A DNA stretch of 64,000 bases from Chloroflexota bacterium. GTDB taxonomy: Bacteria > Chloroflexota > JAHJIN01. The position numbers and the translations under genes were made by a program. Positions within the stretch are counted from its first letter, which is position 1. The number at the start of each line of letters is the position of its first letter. Location of the stretch: the NCBI GenBank assembly GCA_018823415.1, contig JAHJIN010000457.1, forward strand, positions 1 through 64,000, in the 5' to 3' direction. The notes under the pieces are model-generated. The model did not search any database, was not told where the DNA came from, and was given only the letters and a program-made list of their open reading frames with translations. Positions 29,531-40,185 of this stretch are shown here, one piece after another.

Positions 29531-29600
29531 TTAACCGCCGAGAGCGCAGAGAACACTGAGCAGAAAATCCTTTGCGCTCTCGGCGTGCTCTGCGGTGAGT
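29531..29600 (+). repeat. Dispersed repeat family B, copy 1
   Basis: TTAACCGCCGAGAGCGCAGAGAACACTGAGCAGAAAATCC...GCGCTCTCGGCGTGCTCTGCGGTGAGT; reverse-complement relative at 59838-59909. Confidence 0.75.
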
Positions 29601-29622
29601 TTTCTTGCTCACTGCAAGGCGC

Positions 29623-30435
29623 TCACCGGTCAGGTGCCAACTGGCCCAGGCATTCCTCGATGGCTGCTGCCGTGTCGAGGGCGGGCTCCACACCTACGGC
29701 GCCCCAGGCCAGCCACGCCAGGAACTCGTGGTTGCCGGCCGGCCCGGTGATGGGGCTGACCGTCAGGCCGCGCACCGCCAGCCCCAGCTCCTGCGCCCGG
29801 GCCAGCACGTCGGTGAGCACTTGCCGGTGCACCGCCGGGTCGCGGACCACGCCGCCCTTGCCCACCTGGCGCCGCCCGGCCTCGAACTGGGGCTTGATGA
29901 GGGCGACCACATCGGCGGTGGTGTCGAGCAGGGGCAGCACGGCCGGCAGTACCAGCCCCAGCGAGATGAAGGACACGTCGATGGTAGCCACGCTTACCGA
30001 TTCGGGCAGGCGTTCCAGGTAGCGAATGTTGGTGCGGTCCAGTGCCACCACGCGCGGGTCCTGGCGCAGCGCCCAGGCCAATTGACCATAGCCCACGTCC
30101 ACGGCATAGACCCGGGCCGCGCCGCGTTGGAGCAGGCAGTCGGTAAAGCCGCCGGTCGAAGCGCCCACATCCAGGCAGACCCGGCCGGCCACTGCCATGT
30201 CAAAGGCGTCCAGGGCGTGGGCCAGCTTGACGCCGCCCCGACTGACATAGGGCAGGCCGGCCTCCACCGCCAGCTCGGTCTCGACCGGGAGGCGCGTGCC
30301 GGGCCGCAGCGTGGCCGGGGGCCGGTCGCCGGCGCGCACCTGCCCGGCCAGGATGAGGGCCTGGGCCTGCGCCCGGCTCGCGGCCAGGCCCCGCGTCACC
30401 AATAATACGTCCAATCGTTCCTTTTCCTTGCTCAT
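29623..30435 (-). CDS. tlyA: TlyA family rRNA (cytidine-2'-O)-methyltransferase
   Basis: [29 protein letters not shown]...[16 protein letters not shown]...[33 protein letters not shown]. Confidence 0.93.
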   Translation of the reverse strand: MSKEKERLDVLLVTRGLAASRAQAQALILAGQVRAGDRPPATLRPGTRLPVETELAVEAGLPYVSRGGVKLAHALDAFDMAVAGRVCLDVGASTGGFTDCLLQRGAARVYAVDVGYGQLAWALRQDPRVVALDRTNIRYLERLPESVSVATIDVSFISLGLVLPAVLPLLDTTADVVALIKPQFEAGRRQVGKGGVVRDPAVHRQVLTDVLARAQELGLAVRGLTVSPITGPAGNHEFLAWLAWGAVGVEPALDTAAAIEECLGQLAPDR

Positions 30436-30573
30436 GAGGCAAGCATAGCGCCAAGGAGCAGAAAAGTCAAGCGGTCCACAACCTGTACAAAAGCCGTGTA
30501 ACCTTTGGCGCCGGGTGGTGTTCTTATAAACTGGACCCTGGGGCAACCTGGTTAACGTTTAAAGAGGCAGATT

Positions 30574-31839
30574 ATGGGACACACATTGGCAGCCAAGATC
30601 CTGGCCGCGCACGCCGGGCTGGACGAGGTCCACCCCGGCCAGTTCATTGAGGTGGCGGTGGATCTGGTGCTGAGCAACGACATCACCGCCCCCATTGCCA
30701 TCCGCGAGTTTGAAAAACTGGGCGTGGCGCGCGTGTTCGACCCGGCGCGCGTGGTCATTGTGCCCGACCATTTTGCGCCCAACAAGGACATCCAGTCAGC
30801 CGAGCATTGCGCCATCATGCGCCGGTTTGCGCGGGCGCAGGAATTGCCCCACTATTTTGACGTGGGGCGCATGGGCATCGAGCATGTGCTGCTCCCGGAG
30901 CAGGGCTTGGTGGCGCCAGGCGACGTGGTGGTGGGCGCCGATTCGCACACCTGCACCTATGGCGCGTTGGGGTCTTTTGCCACCGGCATGGGCTCCACCG
31001 ACATTGCGGTGGCAATGGCGACCGGCCGCATCTGGATGCGCGTGCCCGAGACGATGCGCATCTGCTATCACGGCGCGCTGCAACCCTGGGTAGGTGGCAA
31101 GGACTTGATCCTGTATACCATCGGCCAGATCGGTGTGGACGGGGCGCGCTACCAGTCCATCGAGTTTGCCGGGCCGGCCGTGAACGGGTTGGACATGACC
31201 GGGCGATTCACCATGGCCAACATGGCTATCGAGGCCGGGGCCAAGGCCGGCCTGTTCGCCGTGGACGACGCCACCCGCGCTTATGTCGATGGCCGCGTGG
31301 AGCGCCCCTATCACGTCTATCAGGCCGATGCTGATGCTGAATATGCCCGGGTTATCGACATCGACGCCGGCCAGATCGAGCCGCAAGTGGCGTTTCCGCA
31401 CCTGCCGGAGAACGCGCGTCCGGTGAGCCAGGCCGGCGACGTGCCCATCGACCAAGTGGTCATCGGCTCCTGCACCAATGGCCGCCTGGAGGACCTGCGC
31501 ATCGCCGCCGGGCTGCTGCGCGGCCGTCAGGTCCACCCCCGCGTGCGTTGCATCGTCATCCCCGGCACCCAGCAAGTTTACCTGGATGCGCTGCGCGAGG
31601 GGCTGGTAGAGTCGTTTGTCGAGGCCGGCGCGGCCTTTAGCACCCCCACCTGCGGTCCGTGCCTGGGCGGACACATGGGCGTGCTGGCCGCCGGCGAGCG
31701 CGCGGTGAGCACCACCAACCGCAACTTTCGCGGGCGCATGGGCCACCCGGAGAGCGAGGTCTATTTGGCCGGGCCGGCCGTGGCGGCGGCATCGGCGGTG
31801 GCCGGCCGCATCGCCGGGCCGGAGGAGGTGCTATCGTGA
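30574..31839 (+). CDS. leuC: 3-isopropylmalate dehydratase large subunit
   Basis: [15 protein letters not shown]...[29 protein letters not shown]...[21 protein letters not shown]...[16 protein letters not shown]. Confidence 0.95.
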   Translation: MGHTLAAKILAAHAGLDEVHPGQFIEVAVDLVLSNDITAPIAIREFEKLGVARVFDPARVVIVPDHFAPNKDIQSAEHCAIMRRFARAQELPHYFDVGRMGIEHVLLPEQGLVAPGDVVVGADSHTCTYGALGSFATGMGSTDIAVAMATGRIWMRVPETMRICYHGALQPWVGGKDLILYTIGQIGVDGARYQSIEFAGPAVNGLDMTGRFTMANMAIEAGAKAGLFAVDDATRAYVDGRVERPYHVYQADADAEYARVIDIDAGQIEPQVAFPHLPENARPVSQAGDVPIDQVVIGSCTNGRLEDLRIAAGLLRGRQVHPRVRCIVIPGTQQVYLDALREGLVESFVEAGAAFSTPTCGPCLGGHMGVLAAGERAVSTTNRNFRGRMGHPESEVYLAGPAVAAASAVAGRIAGPEEVLS

Positions 31840-32342
31840 CGCAAGCCGGTCGGGCCTGGAAATACGGTGACCACGTGGACACCGATGCCATCATCCCGGC
31901 GCGCTATCTGAACGTGTCGGCGGTGGAAGAACTGGCGCGCCATTGCATGGAAGACATTGACGCTGATTTTGCCGGCGCGGTGCAGCCCGGCGACGTCATC
32001 GTGGCCGGGGAGAACTTTGGCTGCGGGTCGTCGCGCGAGCACGCGCCGCTGGCCATCAAGGGGGCTGGCGTGAGCGGCGTGGTGGCACGCAGTTTCGCCC
32101 GCATCTTTTACCGCAACGCCATCAACATCGGTCTGCCCATCCTGGAATGTCCGGCGGCCGTGGAGGACGCGGAGAGCGGGCATCAGTTGGAGATAGACCT
32201 GGAAACCGGCCAGATCCGCAGCCTGAGCACCGGCCGGGTCCACCAGGCCGAGCCGTATCCAGCGTTCATGATGGAGATCATCAGGGCCGGGGGATTGGTG
32301 CCGTACACGCGGCAGCGCATCGCGGAGGATCAAGTTTCGTGA
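31836..32342 (+). CDS. leuD: 3-isopropylmalate dehydratase small subunit
   Basis: [22 protein letters not shown]...[48 protein letters not shown] overlap with leuC. Confidence 0.95.
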   Translation: MTQAGRAWKYGDHVDTDAIIPARYLNVSAVEELARHCMEDIDADFAGAVQPGDVIVAGENFGCGSSREHAPLAIKGAGVSGVVARSFARIFYRNAINIGLPILECPAAVEDAESGHQLEIDLETGQIRSLSTGRVHQAEPYPAFMMEIIRAGGLVPYTRQRIAEDQVS

Positions 32343-33415
32343 CCAAGCAAGCAGAGTATCGCATCGCCGTTCTGTCTGGTGACGGCATCGGCGTGGAGGT
32401 GATTGCCGAGGCGGAAAAGGTGCTGCGCGCCGTGGGCGAGCGGTTTGGGTGCCGCTTTGTGACCGAGCCGGGACTGGTGGGTGGCGCGGCTATGAGTGCC
32501 ACCGGTGAGCCGCTGCCGGCGGCCGCGCTGGCCCTGTGCCGGGCCTCCGACGCCGTCCTCTTTGGCGCGGTGGGCGATCCCCGCTACGACGACCCCCAGG
32601 CCGAAAAGCGCCCGGAGCAGGCGTTGCTGGGCTTGCGCAAGGAGCTGGGGCTGTTCGCCAACCTGCGCCCGGTGCAAGTGCACCCGGCTCTGGTGGACGC
32701 CTCACCGGTGCGCCCCGAGGTGGTGCGCGGCGTGGACCTCGTCGTCGTGCGCGAGTTGACCGGCGGTATCTACTTTGGCGAGCCCCGGGTGGAAGGCTCG
32801 GAGCGCGCGGTGGACACCATGACCTACACCCGCGCCGAGGTGGAGCGCATCGCCCACCTGGGTTTCCAGATCGCGCGCGGCCGGCGGGGCAAGGTCACGT
32901 CGGTGGACAAGGCCAACATCCTGGCCTGCTCGCGCCTGTGGCGCCGGACCGTCGAGGCGGTGGCACGCGAGTACCCAGACGTGACCCTGGAGCACATGCT
33001 GGTGGACGCAGCGGCCATGCACCTCATCCGGCGGCCCCGCGATTTTGACGTGCTCCTCACCGAAAACCAGTTCGGCGACATTCTCAGCGACGAGACGTCG
33101 GTGCTGGTGGGGTCGATGGGCATGTTGCCTTCGGCCTCGCTGGGTGAAGGACGCTTTGGCCTGTACGAGCCAATCCACGGCTCTGCGCCGGACATCGCCG
33201 GGCAGGGCATTGCCAACCCGCTAGCGGCCATTCTCAGCGCGGCCATGCTCCTGCGCCACTCGTTGGGGCGCGAGGCAGAGGCGCAGGCGGTGGAGGATGC
33301 CGTGACTGCTGTTCTTGACGCCGGACATCGTACGCCGGACATCGCCGGACCGGGCCAGCTCACGGTTACGACGTCACAGATGGGCGACCTGGTCGTCCAG
33401 GCGCTGATCCAGTGA
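32339..33415 (+). CDS. leuB: 3-isopropylmalate dehydrogenase
   Basis: [23 protein letters not shown]...[13 protein letters not shown]...TSVDKANIL...[23 protein letters not shown]...[21 protein letters not shown] overlap with leuD. Confidence 0.95.
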   Translation: MTKQAEYRIAVLSGDGIGVEVIAEAEKVLRAVGERFGCRFVTEPGLVGGAAMSATGEPLPAAALALCRASDAVLFGAVGDPRYDDPQAEKRPEQALLGLRKELGLFANLRPVQVHPALVDASPVRPEVVRGVDLVVVRELTGGIYFGEPRVEGSERAVDTMTYTRAEVERIAHLGFQIARGRRGKVTSVDKANILACSRLWRRTVEAVAREYPDVTLEHMLVDAAAMHLIRRPRDFDVLLTENQFGDILSDETSVLVGSMGMLPSASLGEGRFGLYEPIHGSAPDIAGQGIANPLAAILSAAMLLRHSLGREAEAQAVEDAVTAVLDAGHRTPDIAGPGQLTVTTSQMGDLVVQALIQ

Positions 33416-33814
33416 ACCATAGTTGTCGATTAGAACCTGTCATGTGGCAACGCTGCCACGACCAAGACATGGACCGTCATGCACGATCCTCGCAGCGGAT
33501 CATTGCGCCAGCCGGCGCCGGCCAACGGGGGCCAAGCACGAACCAAAGACGAGTGCACATCTGAACATCGTCGCCAGTCACGTGCCCGACCGTTCCCGTG
33601 GCTGACCGTAAACCAAGGCAATTCCAAGAAAATGATCGTCCCAGTTGAATCATAGATCAAGTGCGCTCCGGCGGAGATTGGTGCATTGCAGGGGGATTGC
33701 TTAAGCTTTTCCTCTTGGCCGGCAATTATTTCTCTGTCAGAGTTACTTGCTCGCTGGCAAATTCTGGGACAATTCAAATCTGGAAAAGCCCAAATCGCTG
33801 AGAGGTGAAGAGAC

Positions 33815-35674
33815 ATGACGGTGATTCTGTATGATACCACTCTGCGCGACGGCACGCAGCGCGAGGGCATCTCGTTTTCCATGGACGACAAGCTCAAGAT
33901 CGCCCGGCGGCTGGATCGCCTGGGCATCGCCTACGTCGAGGGAGGTTGGCCCGGCTCCAACCCCAAGGACATGGCATTCTTTGAGCGAGCGTCCGAACTG
34001 CGCCTGAAGCAAGCGGTGGTGACGGCCTTTGGCAGCACCCGGCGCGCCGGCGTGGCACCAGAGGATGACGCCAACATCCAGGCGCTGGTGACCGCCGGCA
34101 CGCCGGCTGTCGCCATGTTTGGCAAGAGCTGGGACCTGCACGTCCTCCACGTGCTGAACACCACCCTGGAAGAAAACCTGCGCATGATCGCCGACAGCGT
34201 GCGATACTTCAAGACGCTGGGACGCGAGGTGATCTATGACGCGGAGCACTTCTTTGACGGCTACCGGGCCAATCCGGCCTACGCGCTGCAAACGCTGGCC
34301 GCCGCCGCCGAAGCCGGTGCCGACGTGCTGGTCCTGTGCGACACCAACGGCGGCTCGCTCCCGTCTACGGTGGCCGACGTTGTCACGACGGTGCAGCGCG
34401 CCACCACTACCCCCCTGGGCATCCACGCCCACAATGACGGCGAGATGGCCGTGGCCAACTCGCTGGCTGCCGTGGAGCACGGCGCTGTCCACGTGCAGGG
34501 CACCATCAACGGCTATGGCGAGCGCTGCGGCAACGCCAACCTCTGCTCTGTCATCCCGGCCCTCAAGCTCAAAATGAGCCACGACTGCGTCACCGACAAG
34601 CAGTTGCGAGCCTTGACCGAGATGGCCCGCTACGTCAGCGGGCTGGCCAATCTCAACCTGTACCCGCACCAGCCCTACGTGGGCAACAGCGCGTTTGCGC
34701 ACAAGGGGGGCATGCACGTCAATGCCCTGGTCAAGTGTGAGGAGAGCTACCAGCACATGGACCCGGGACTGGTGGGCAACCACAAGCGCGTCGTTGTCTC
34801 CGAGCTATCGGGCAAGAGCAACATCGCCTACAAGGCGCAAGAGTTTGGCCTGGAGTTGGACGAGAGCAGCGAAAAGGCTCGCCAGGTCTTGCAGCACATC
34901 AAAGAGCTGGAAAACCAGGGGTTCCAGTTCGAGGGAGCCGAGGGCTCGGTGGAGCTGCTCATCCGGCGCACGCACGCGGACTATGCCGTGCCGTTCGAGT
35001 TGCTGGACTTTCACGTGCTGGTGCGCAACAGCCACAACGGTCACATGGCCGCCGAGGCCACGGTCAAGGTGCGCGTGGGCGACCAGGTGATCCACACCGC
35101 GGCCGATGGCAACGGCCCGGTCAATGCCCTGGACGTGGCAGTGCGCAAGGCCCTGCTGCCGTTTTACCCCGGCCTGGCCGACGTACATCTGATGGACTAC
35201 AAGGTGCGTACCCTGAACGGCGGGGCCGGCACGGCAGCGCAGACCCGGGCAGTCATTACCTCCACCAACAGCCATCGCACCTGGAGCACCGTGGGCTGCT
35301 CGCCCAACATCCTGGAGGCCAGTTGGCAAGCCCTGGCCGATTGCCTGGAGTATGCCCTGCTGCCCGGCGTTGCGCCGGCCGAAGACGAGGAACTGGCCCT
35401 GTTGCCGGTGATGGAAGGCGCGACAGCTGCCGAAACCGCAAAGATTTGCCTGGGCAACCGGTGCATCGAGGATTCTGCGCTGCCCTCGCACAAGCTCGCG
35501 CGACAGTTTCTCGCGCTGCTTCATCTGGTAGACCCGCTGGAAGAGCGGTTGCAAGAGGGCCGGACGCTCATCAACGAGCGGCTAGACAGCTTTTCGCCCC
35601 AGGAACCCGAGATCCTGCGCGCGGTGCGCGACCGGGCCCGCAAAAAGCTGCCCCTGTCATTGCCGGGTCATTAG
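33815..35674 (+). CDS. cimA: Citramalate synthase with about 90-aa C-terminal extension
   Basis: VILYDTTLRDGTQREGISFSMDDKLKIARRLDRLGIAYVEGGWPGSNPKD...HAHNDGEMAVANSLAAV...HKGGMHVNALVK...VRTLNGGAGTAAQTRAVI. Confidence 0.92.
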   Translation: MTVILYDTTLRDGTQREGISFSMDDKLKIARRLDRLGIAYVEGGWPGSNPKDMAFFERASELRLKQAVVTAFGSTRRAGVAPEDDANIQALVTAGTPAVAMFGKSWDLHVLHVLNTTLEENLRMIADSVRYFKTLGREVIYDAEHFFDGYRANPAYALQTLAAAAEAGADVLVLCDTNGGSLPSTVADVVTTVQRATTTPLGIHAHNDGEMAVANSLAAVEHGAVHVQGTINGYGERCGNANLCSVIPALKLKMSHDCVTDKQLRALTEMARYVSGLANLNLYPHQPYVGNSAFAHKGGMHVNALVKCEESYQHMDPGLVGNHKRVVVSELSGKSNIAYKAQEFGLELDESSEKARQVLQHIKELENQGFQFEGAEGSVELLIRRTHADYAVPFELLDFHVLVRNSHNGHMAAEATVKVRVGDQVIHTAADGNGPVNALDVAVRKALLPFYPGLADVHLMDYKVRTLNGGAGTAAQTRAVITSTNSHRTWSTVGCSPNILEASWQALADCLEYALLPGVAPAEDEELALLPVMEGATAAETAKICLGNRCIEDSALPSHKLARQFLALLHLVDPLEERLQEGRTLINERLDSFSPQEPEILRAVRDRARKKLPLSLPGH

Positions 35675-35704
35675 CCCGGGCCTGCACATTCCTTTCCCAA
35701 ACTC

Positions 35705-35727
35705 AATGGGCGCCTCTGGCGCCCATT
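35705..35727. terminator. Hairpin terminator after cimA
   Basis: AATGGGCGCCtctGGCGCCCATT. Confidence 0.6.
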
Positions 35728-35761
35728 TGACGTTGATTGGGCTACCGGCAACCTGGTTGGT

Positions 35762-35791
35762 TTGTCATGGTGAGACTGGATGTGATATAAT
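35762..35791 (+). promoter_or_regulatory. sigma70-like promoter for the adenylate cyclase gene
   Basis: TTGTCA (35762-35767) - 18 bp - TATAAT (35786-35791) with extended TGA. Confidence 0.6.
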
Positions 35792-35855
35792 AGCAGGTGA
35801 TCGGCCTGCCGGTTCCCCCAACAAGCTCTCGATTCCTGGCATGACGGGTGAGTCA

Positions 35856-38800
35856 ATGACCGAAATCGCCAAGCTCGAACAAGCCATCGCCGCCCTGGAA
35901 AGCCAGCGGGCGATCCTGGGCGACGCCGTGGTAGACGCATCCATCGCCGCCTTGCACGAGAAACTGGTTACCTTGCGGGCCAGCGCGCCTGCGTGGGAGC
36001 ACGGCCGGGGCGAGCAGCAGCGCAAGCTGGTCACCATCCTCTTTGCCGACATTGCCAGCTCGACCGAGATGAGCGCGCACCTGGATCCGGAGGACGCGCT
36101 GGCGATCATGGGCGGCGCGCTGGAGCAGTTTGAGACCGTCATCGAGCAGCACGAGGGCGCGGTCGTTCGGTTCCTGGGCGATGGATTGCTGGCCATCTTT
36201 GGCTTTCACGCGGCTAGGGAGGACGACGCGGAGCGGGCGGTGCGGGCCGGGCTGGGGATACTGGAGACCGCGCAGCAGTATGCGCAGCAAGTGGAGGACC
36301 GGTGGGGACTGGCCGGCTTTGGCGTGCGAGTGGGCCTCAACACCGGGCTGGTGCTGCTGGGCGAGGTGGGTGCTGCGCACGAGATTACTGCCATGGGTGA
36401 CGCCGTGAATCTGGCGGCCCGGATGGAGCAAAATGCCCCGGTGGGTGGCCTGTTGATCTCGCACGATACCTATCGTCACGTGCGGGGGCTCTTTGACGTG
36501 CGCCCGTTGGAGCCGCTGGCGGTCAAGGGCAAGGCCGAACCGGTGCAGGCCTATCTGGTCGTGCGAGCCAAGCCGCGCGCGTTCCGGCTGATGACCCGGG
36601 GCGTGGAAGGCGTCGAGACGCGCATGATCGGCCGCGCCGCCGAAATGGCGCATCTCCAGAACGCCTTGCACACCACGATCGCGACCGGCCGTTTGCGCGT
36701 CGTGACCATCGTGAGCGAGGCCGGGCTGGGCAAGAGCCGCCTGCTGTACGAGTTCCAGAACTGGCTGGACTTGCAGCCGGAGAATCTTCGGCTCTTTCGC
36801 GGTCGCGCGAGCCAGGAGATGCAGCGCTTGCCCTATGCCTTGCTGCGCGACGTGTTCTCCTTTCGCTTCCGGATGGCCGACAGCGACCCGCTGGCCGTGG
36901 CGCGGGACAAGCTGGTGCACGGCATCGCCGGGTTCATGGGTGAGGACCCCGAGGTCGAGATGAAGGCACACTTTATCGGTCATCTCATTGGGTTGGACCT
37001 GTCGGCGAGCCCGCACCTGAGCGGTATCCTGGACAACACACAGCAGATCCGTGACCGGGCGTTGCACTATCTGGCCCAGTTCTTCACGGCCGTGGCCCGC
37101 GAGCGCAGCGAGGCCGCGGTGGTGCTTCTGCTGGAAGACCTGCATTGGGCCGACGACGACTCGCTGGATGCCCTGGTGTATCTGCTGTCCGCGTGCGACC
37201 GCATTCCACTCCTTCTGGTTGTTGCCGCGCGCCCTCCACTCTTTGACCGTCGGCCGACCTGGGCGCAGGGATTGGATGCGTACACCCGGCTGGACCTGGC
37301 GCCCCTGTCCAAAGACGACAGCCGCGCCCTGGTGGAAGAGATCCTCAAAAAGGCCTCGGAGGTGCCGCAGGCGCTGCGGGAGCTGGTGGTGAGTGGCGCA
37401 GAGGGCAACCCGTTCTATGCCGAGGAGCTGATCAAGATCCTCATCGACGAGCAGGTCATCATCCCCGGTGAAGATCTGTGGCGGGTGATGCCGGATCGCC
37501 TGATTCAGGTGCGCGTGCCGCCGACGCTGACCGGCGTGCTGCAAGCCCGGCTGGACAGCCTGCCGCCCATCGAGTACGAGACGCTGCAACGCGCCTCGGT
37601 GGTTGGGCGGGTGTTCTGGAACCAGGCCGTGGCCTTTCTCGGCTCGACCTCGCCGGAGCACCCGGTCCAGTCTCTCACCTCGGCCATGATCGACGCGGCC
37701 GTGCACGCCCTCCACCGTCGGGAACTCGTCTTTCAACGCGAGACGTCGGCGTTTGCCGGGACCGACGAATACATTTTCAAGCACACCATGCTGCGAGACG
37801 TGACCTATGAGACGGTTCTGAAAAAGCAACGGCGCGTCTACCACGCGCAGACGGCTCAGTGGCTGGTGGAACACAGCGGCGAGCGGGCCGACCAGTATGC
37901 CGCGCTCATTGCGGAGCATTACGAGCAGGCCGGCGAAATCGCCTCGGCGGCGGCGTGGTACGGACGGGCCGGGGCACAGGCGCAAGCGGCCTATGCCCCT
38001 GATGCCGCCATCGGCTATTATCGCAAGGCATTTGATTTCACCGCCCAGTTGGGTGGTACGCCCGCACTCGCGTGGTACACGGGTCTGGGTACGGCCTTGC
38101 GCGCGCGGGCGCGATACGCGGAGGCGGTCGACGTATACACCAGTCTGTACCAGGCGGCGGGGGCGGTCGGGGATACGGTGATGCAGGCCCGGGCCTGGAA
38201 CGAGACCGCCGGCGTGCAGAATATCCAGGGCAACCCTCACGCCGCGTTAGAGAGCGCCGAGCGAGCGGAGGCGCTGGCCCGGATAGCTGTCTCAAAGCGA
38301 GACACCGACGCGGCGCAGCTGGCCTGGGCCGCTGCGCTGCTCTGGAAAGGCTGGACGTTGTATCGTATGGGAGATGCCTCCGGGGCGCTGACCTGGGGCG
38401 AGCAGGGATTGGCGCACTGTGAAAAGCTGGGGCCTCGCAGCGAGTGGGCGCGCGGCCTGAATCTGCTGGGCATGGCCCACCTGGTGTTGGGCCACTTTGA
38501 GCAGGCTATCCAGTATGCAGAACGAACGTTGGCCGCCTATCGGGAGTTGGGCGACCGGCTGGGCGAAGGGGCGATATTGAACAACCTGGGGGCCATCGCC
38601 TATTTTCGCGGCGAGTATGCCACGGCCCTGACGCGCTACCAGGAGGCACTGGACATTGCCCGGGAGACGGGGAGCCGGCTGGGAGAGGTGGTGGGTCTCA
38701 GTAACCTGGGCGGGGCGCGGGTCGGGCTGGGCGACTATGCCGCAGCGGAACAAGATTTGCGACAGGTCATCGCCACAGCCGGGGTGGCCGGGGCTTCCTT

Positions 38801-39239
38801 CCTCTCCGAGACCTATCGCTTCCTGGCCGAAGCGTGCCTGGGGCAGGGCAAGGTGACGGAGGCACTGGACGCGGCGCAACAGGCGTTGGCCCACGGGCAG
38901 GAGGCCGGGAACAAGGAACTCATCGGTGGGGCGTGGCGAGTACTGGGCCAGGTGCGGGGTCGCCAGTCAGAAGGGGCCGATGTGGACAGCGAGACCGGGC
39001 CGGCGGGTTGTTTCCGAGAGAGTCTGCGCATGTTCACCGAGATGGGGGCTGAGGCGGAGCGGGCGCGGACGCTGCGCGAGTGGGGGAGGTACGAGATAGA
39101 GAGTGGAGATAGAGAAGGAGAGGGAGGGAGGGAGAAGGGGCGGGAGATGTGGGAGGAGGCGCGCGGGATTTTCGAGCGACTGGAGCTGCACGCAGAGGTG
39201 GAGCGGATGAATCGCCAGAGGGCCAGCCTGCCGGCATGA
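35856..39239 (+). CDS. Class III adenylate/guanylate cyclase + AAA ATPase + TPR regulatory protein
   Basis: KLVTILFADIASSTEMSAHLDPEDAL...VVRFLGDGLLAIFGFHAAREDDAERAVRAGL...AMGDAVNLAARME; Walker A EAGLGKSRLLYEF; LLLEDLHWADDDSLD; TPRs. Confidence 0.92.
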   Translation: MTEIAKLEQAIAALESQRAILGDAVVDASIAALHEKLVTLRASAPAWEHGRGEQQRKLVTILFADIASSTEMSAHLDPEDALAIMGGALEQFETVIEQHEGAVVRFLGDGLLAIFGFHAAREDDAERAVRAGLGILETAQQYAQQVEDRWGLAGFGVRVGLNTGLVLLGEVGAAHEITAMGDAVNLAARMEQNAPVGGLLISHDTYRHVRGLFDVRPLEPLAVKGKAEPVQAYLVVRAKPRAFRLMTRGVEGVETRMIGRAAEMAHLQNALHTTIATGRLRVVTIVSEAGLGKSRLLYEFQNWLDLQPENLRLFRGRASQEMQRLPYALLRDVFSFRFRMADSDPLAVARDKLVHGIAGFMGEDPEVEMKAHFIGHLIGLDLSASPHLSGILDNTQQIRDRALHYLAQFFTAVARERSEAAVVLLLEDLHWADDDSLDALVYLLSACDRIPLLLVVAARPPLFDRRPTWAQGLDAYTRLDLAPLSKDDSRALVEEILKKASEVPQALRELVVSGAEGNPFYAEELIKILIDEQVIIPGEDLWRVMPDRLIQVRVPPTLTGVLQARLDSLPPIEYETLQRASVVGRVFWNQAVAFLGSTSPEHPVQSLTSAMIDAAVHALHRRELVFQRETSAFAGTDEYIFKHTMLRDVTYETVLKKQRRVYHAQTAQWLVEHSGERADQYAALIAEHYEQAGEIASAAAWYGRAGAQAQAAYAPDAAIGYYRKAFDFTAQLGGTPALAWYTGLGTALRARARYAEAVDVYTSLYQAAGAVGDTVMQARAWNETAGVQNIQGNPHAALESAERAEALARIAVSKRDTDAAQLAWAAALLWKGWTLYRMGDASGALTWGEQGLAHCEKLGPRSEWARGLNLLGMAHLVLGHFEQAIQYAERTLAAYRELGDRLGEGAILNNLGAIAYFRGEYATALTRYQEALDIARETGSRLGEVVGLSNLGGARVGLGDYAAAEQDLRQVIATAGVAGASFLSETYRFLAEACLGQGKVTEALDAAQQALAHGQEAGNKELIGGAWRVLGQVRGRQSEGADVDSETGPAGCFRESLRMFTEMGAEAERARTLREWGRYEIESGDREGEGGREKGREMWEEARGIFERLELHAEVERMNRQRASLPA

Positions 39240-39250
39240 TGGCTGCGTCA

Positions 39251-39335
39251 GGGCCTAACCCGTGGAGTTCTTGTACAACGAGCAAGAATTCCCAGAAGCG
39301 TTATCTTGGTTGGCTCTGGTTTATCCATTTTAGGG
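39251..39335 (+). repeat. Short palindromic repeat family A, copy 2 (uninterrupted)
   Basis: GGGCCTAACCCGTGGAGTTCTTGTACAACGAGCAAGAATTCCCAGAAGCG...GGTTGGCTCTGGTTTATCCATTTTAGG. Confidence 0.85.
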
Positions 39336-39363
39336 GGAATGAATCAATCTGGAGGGTGTCAAC

Positions 39364-40119
39364 ATGAGCTTGTTGCAAGTCGAGATGGTGGATCAGGTGG
39401 CGGTGGTCAAGCTGGATCACGGCGTCACCAATGCGCTCAGTCGCCAACTGGTGGCTGAGTTGGGCGATGCACTGAACCAGGTGAGACAGGACCCGGCGGT
39501 GCGGGGTCTGGTTCTGAGCAGTGTGGGCGACCGGTTCTTTTGCATTGGGTTGGACCTGCCCGACGTCTATGACCTGCCCCGGGACGAATTCGCGGACTAT
39601 TTTCGGGCCTTTGGCCGGGTCTGCATGGACCTGTACACGCTGCCCAAGCCTACCGTGGCGGCCCTGACCGGGCACGCGTTGGCCGGCGGCTGCATCCTGG
39701 CCCTGTGCTGCGACTATCGCTTGATGGCCGAGGGTCGCAAGCTGATGGGCCTCAACGAGGTCAAGTTGGGCGTGCCGGTGCCGTATCTGGGGGACTGTAT
39801 CTTGCGCCAGTTGGTGGGTGCACGCCACGCCCGCGAGGTGACGGGCACCGGCGAGTTTTTCCCGCCAGAGGAGGCGCTGTGCCTGGGCCTGGTAGACCAA
39901 GTGTTGCCTCCCGCCGAGGTGCTGCCACAGGCCATCGCCAAGGCCCAGGCCCTGGGCGCGCTGCCCGCGGCCGCGTTTGCCATGATCAAGCGCAACCGCA
40001 CCGAGCCGGTGACCCAGCAGTGGGACGCCCACCTGACAGCGCGTGACGAGGCCATGCTGGACCTGTGGTACGCGCCAGAGGCCCGGGCGTTGCTCAAGGC
40101 GGCCCGAGAGAAATTCTGA
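39364..40119 (+). CDS. Enoyl-CoA hydratase/isomerase family protein
   Basis: VVKLDHGVTNALSRQLVAELGDALNQVRQDPAVRGLVLSSVGDRFFCIGLDL...KPTVAALTGHALAGGCILALCCDYRLMAEG. Confidence 0.9.
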   Translation: MSLLQVEMVDQVAVVKLDHGVTNALSRQLVAELGDALNQVRQDPAVRGLVLSSVGDRFFCIGLDLPDVYDLPRDEFADYFRAFGRVCMDLYTLPKPTVAALTGHALAGGCILALCCDYRLMAEGRKLMGLNEVKLGVPVPYLGDCILRQLVGARHAREVTGTGEFFPPEEALCLGLVDQVLPPAEVLPQAIAKAQALGALPAAAFAMIKRNRTEPVTQQWDAHLTARDEAMLDLWYAPEARALLKAAREKF

Positions 40120-40144
40120 CGCACCGAACGCCAGTCATCGATAG

Positions 40145-40177
40145 AAACCCCCGAGGCTTCTCAAACCTCGGGGGTTT
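40145..40177. terminator. Bidirectional hairpin terminator between convergent genes
   Basis: AAACCCCCGAGGcttctcaaaCCTCGGGGGTTT. Confidence 0.8.
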
Positions 40178-40185
40178 GCTTGTGG

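Noticed and set aside
29481-29693. N-terminal 71 aa of the 29031-29693 ORF
   Set aside because: This part overlaps repeat B; the methionine before KRTWLVQIVLICLL gives a normal membrane-protein start.
30440-30573. T-box or leader attenuator upstream of leuC
   Set aside because: A GGGTGGT string is present but the conserved T-box core and antiterminator are not convincing.
35853-38240. 795-aa minus-strand ORF
   Set aside because: Antisense shadow of the adenylate cyclase gene, which has strong motif support.
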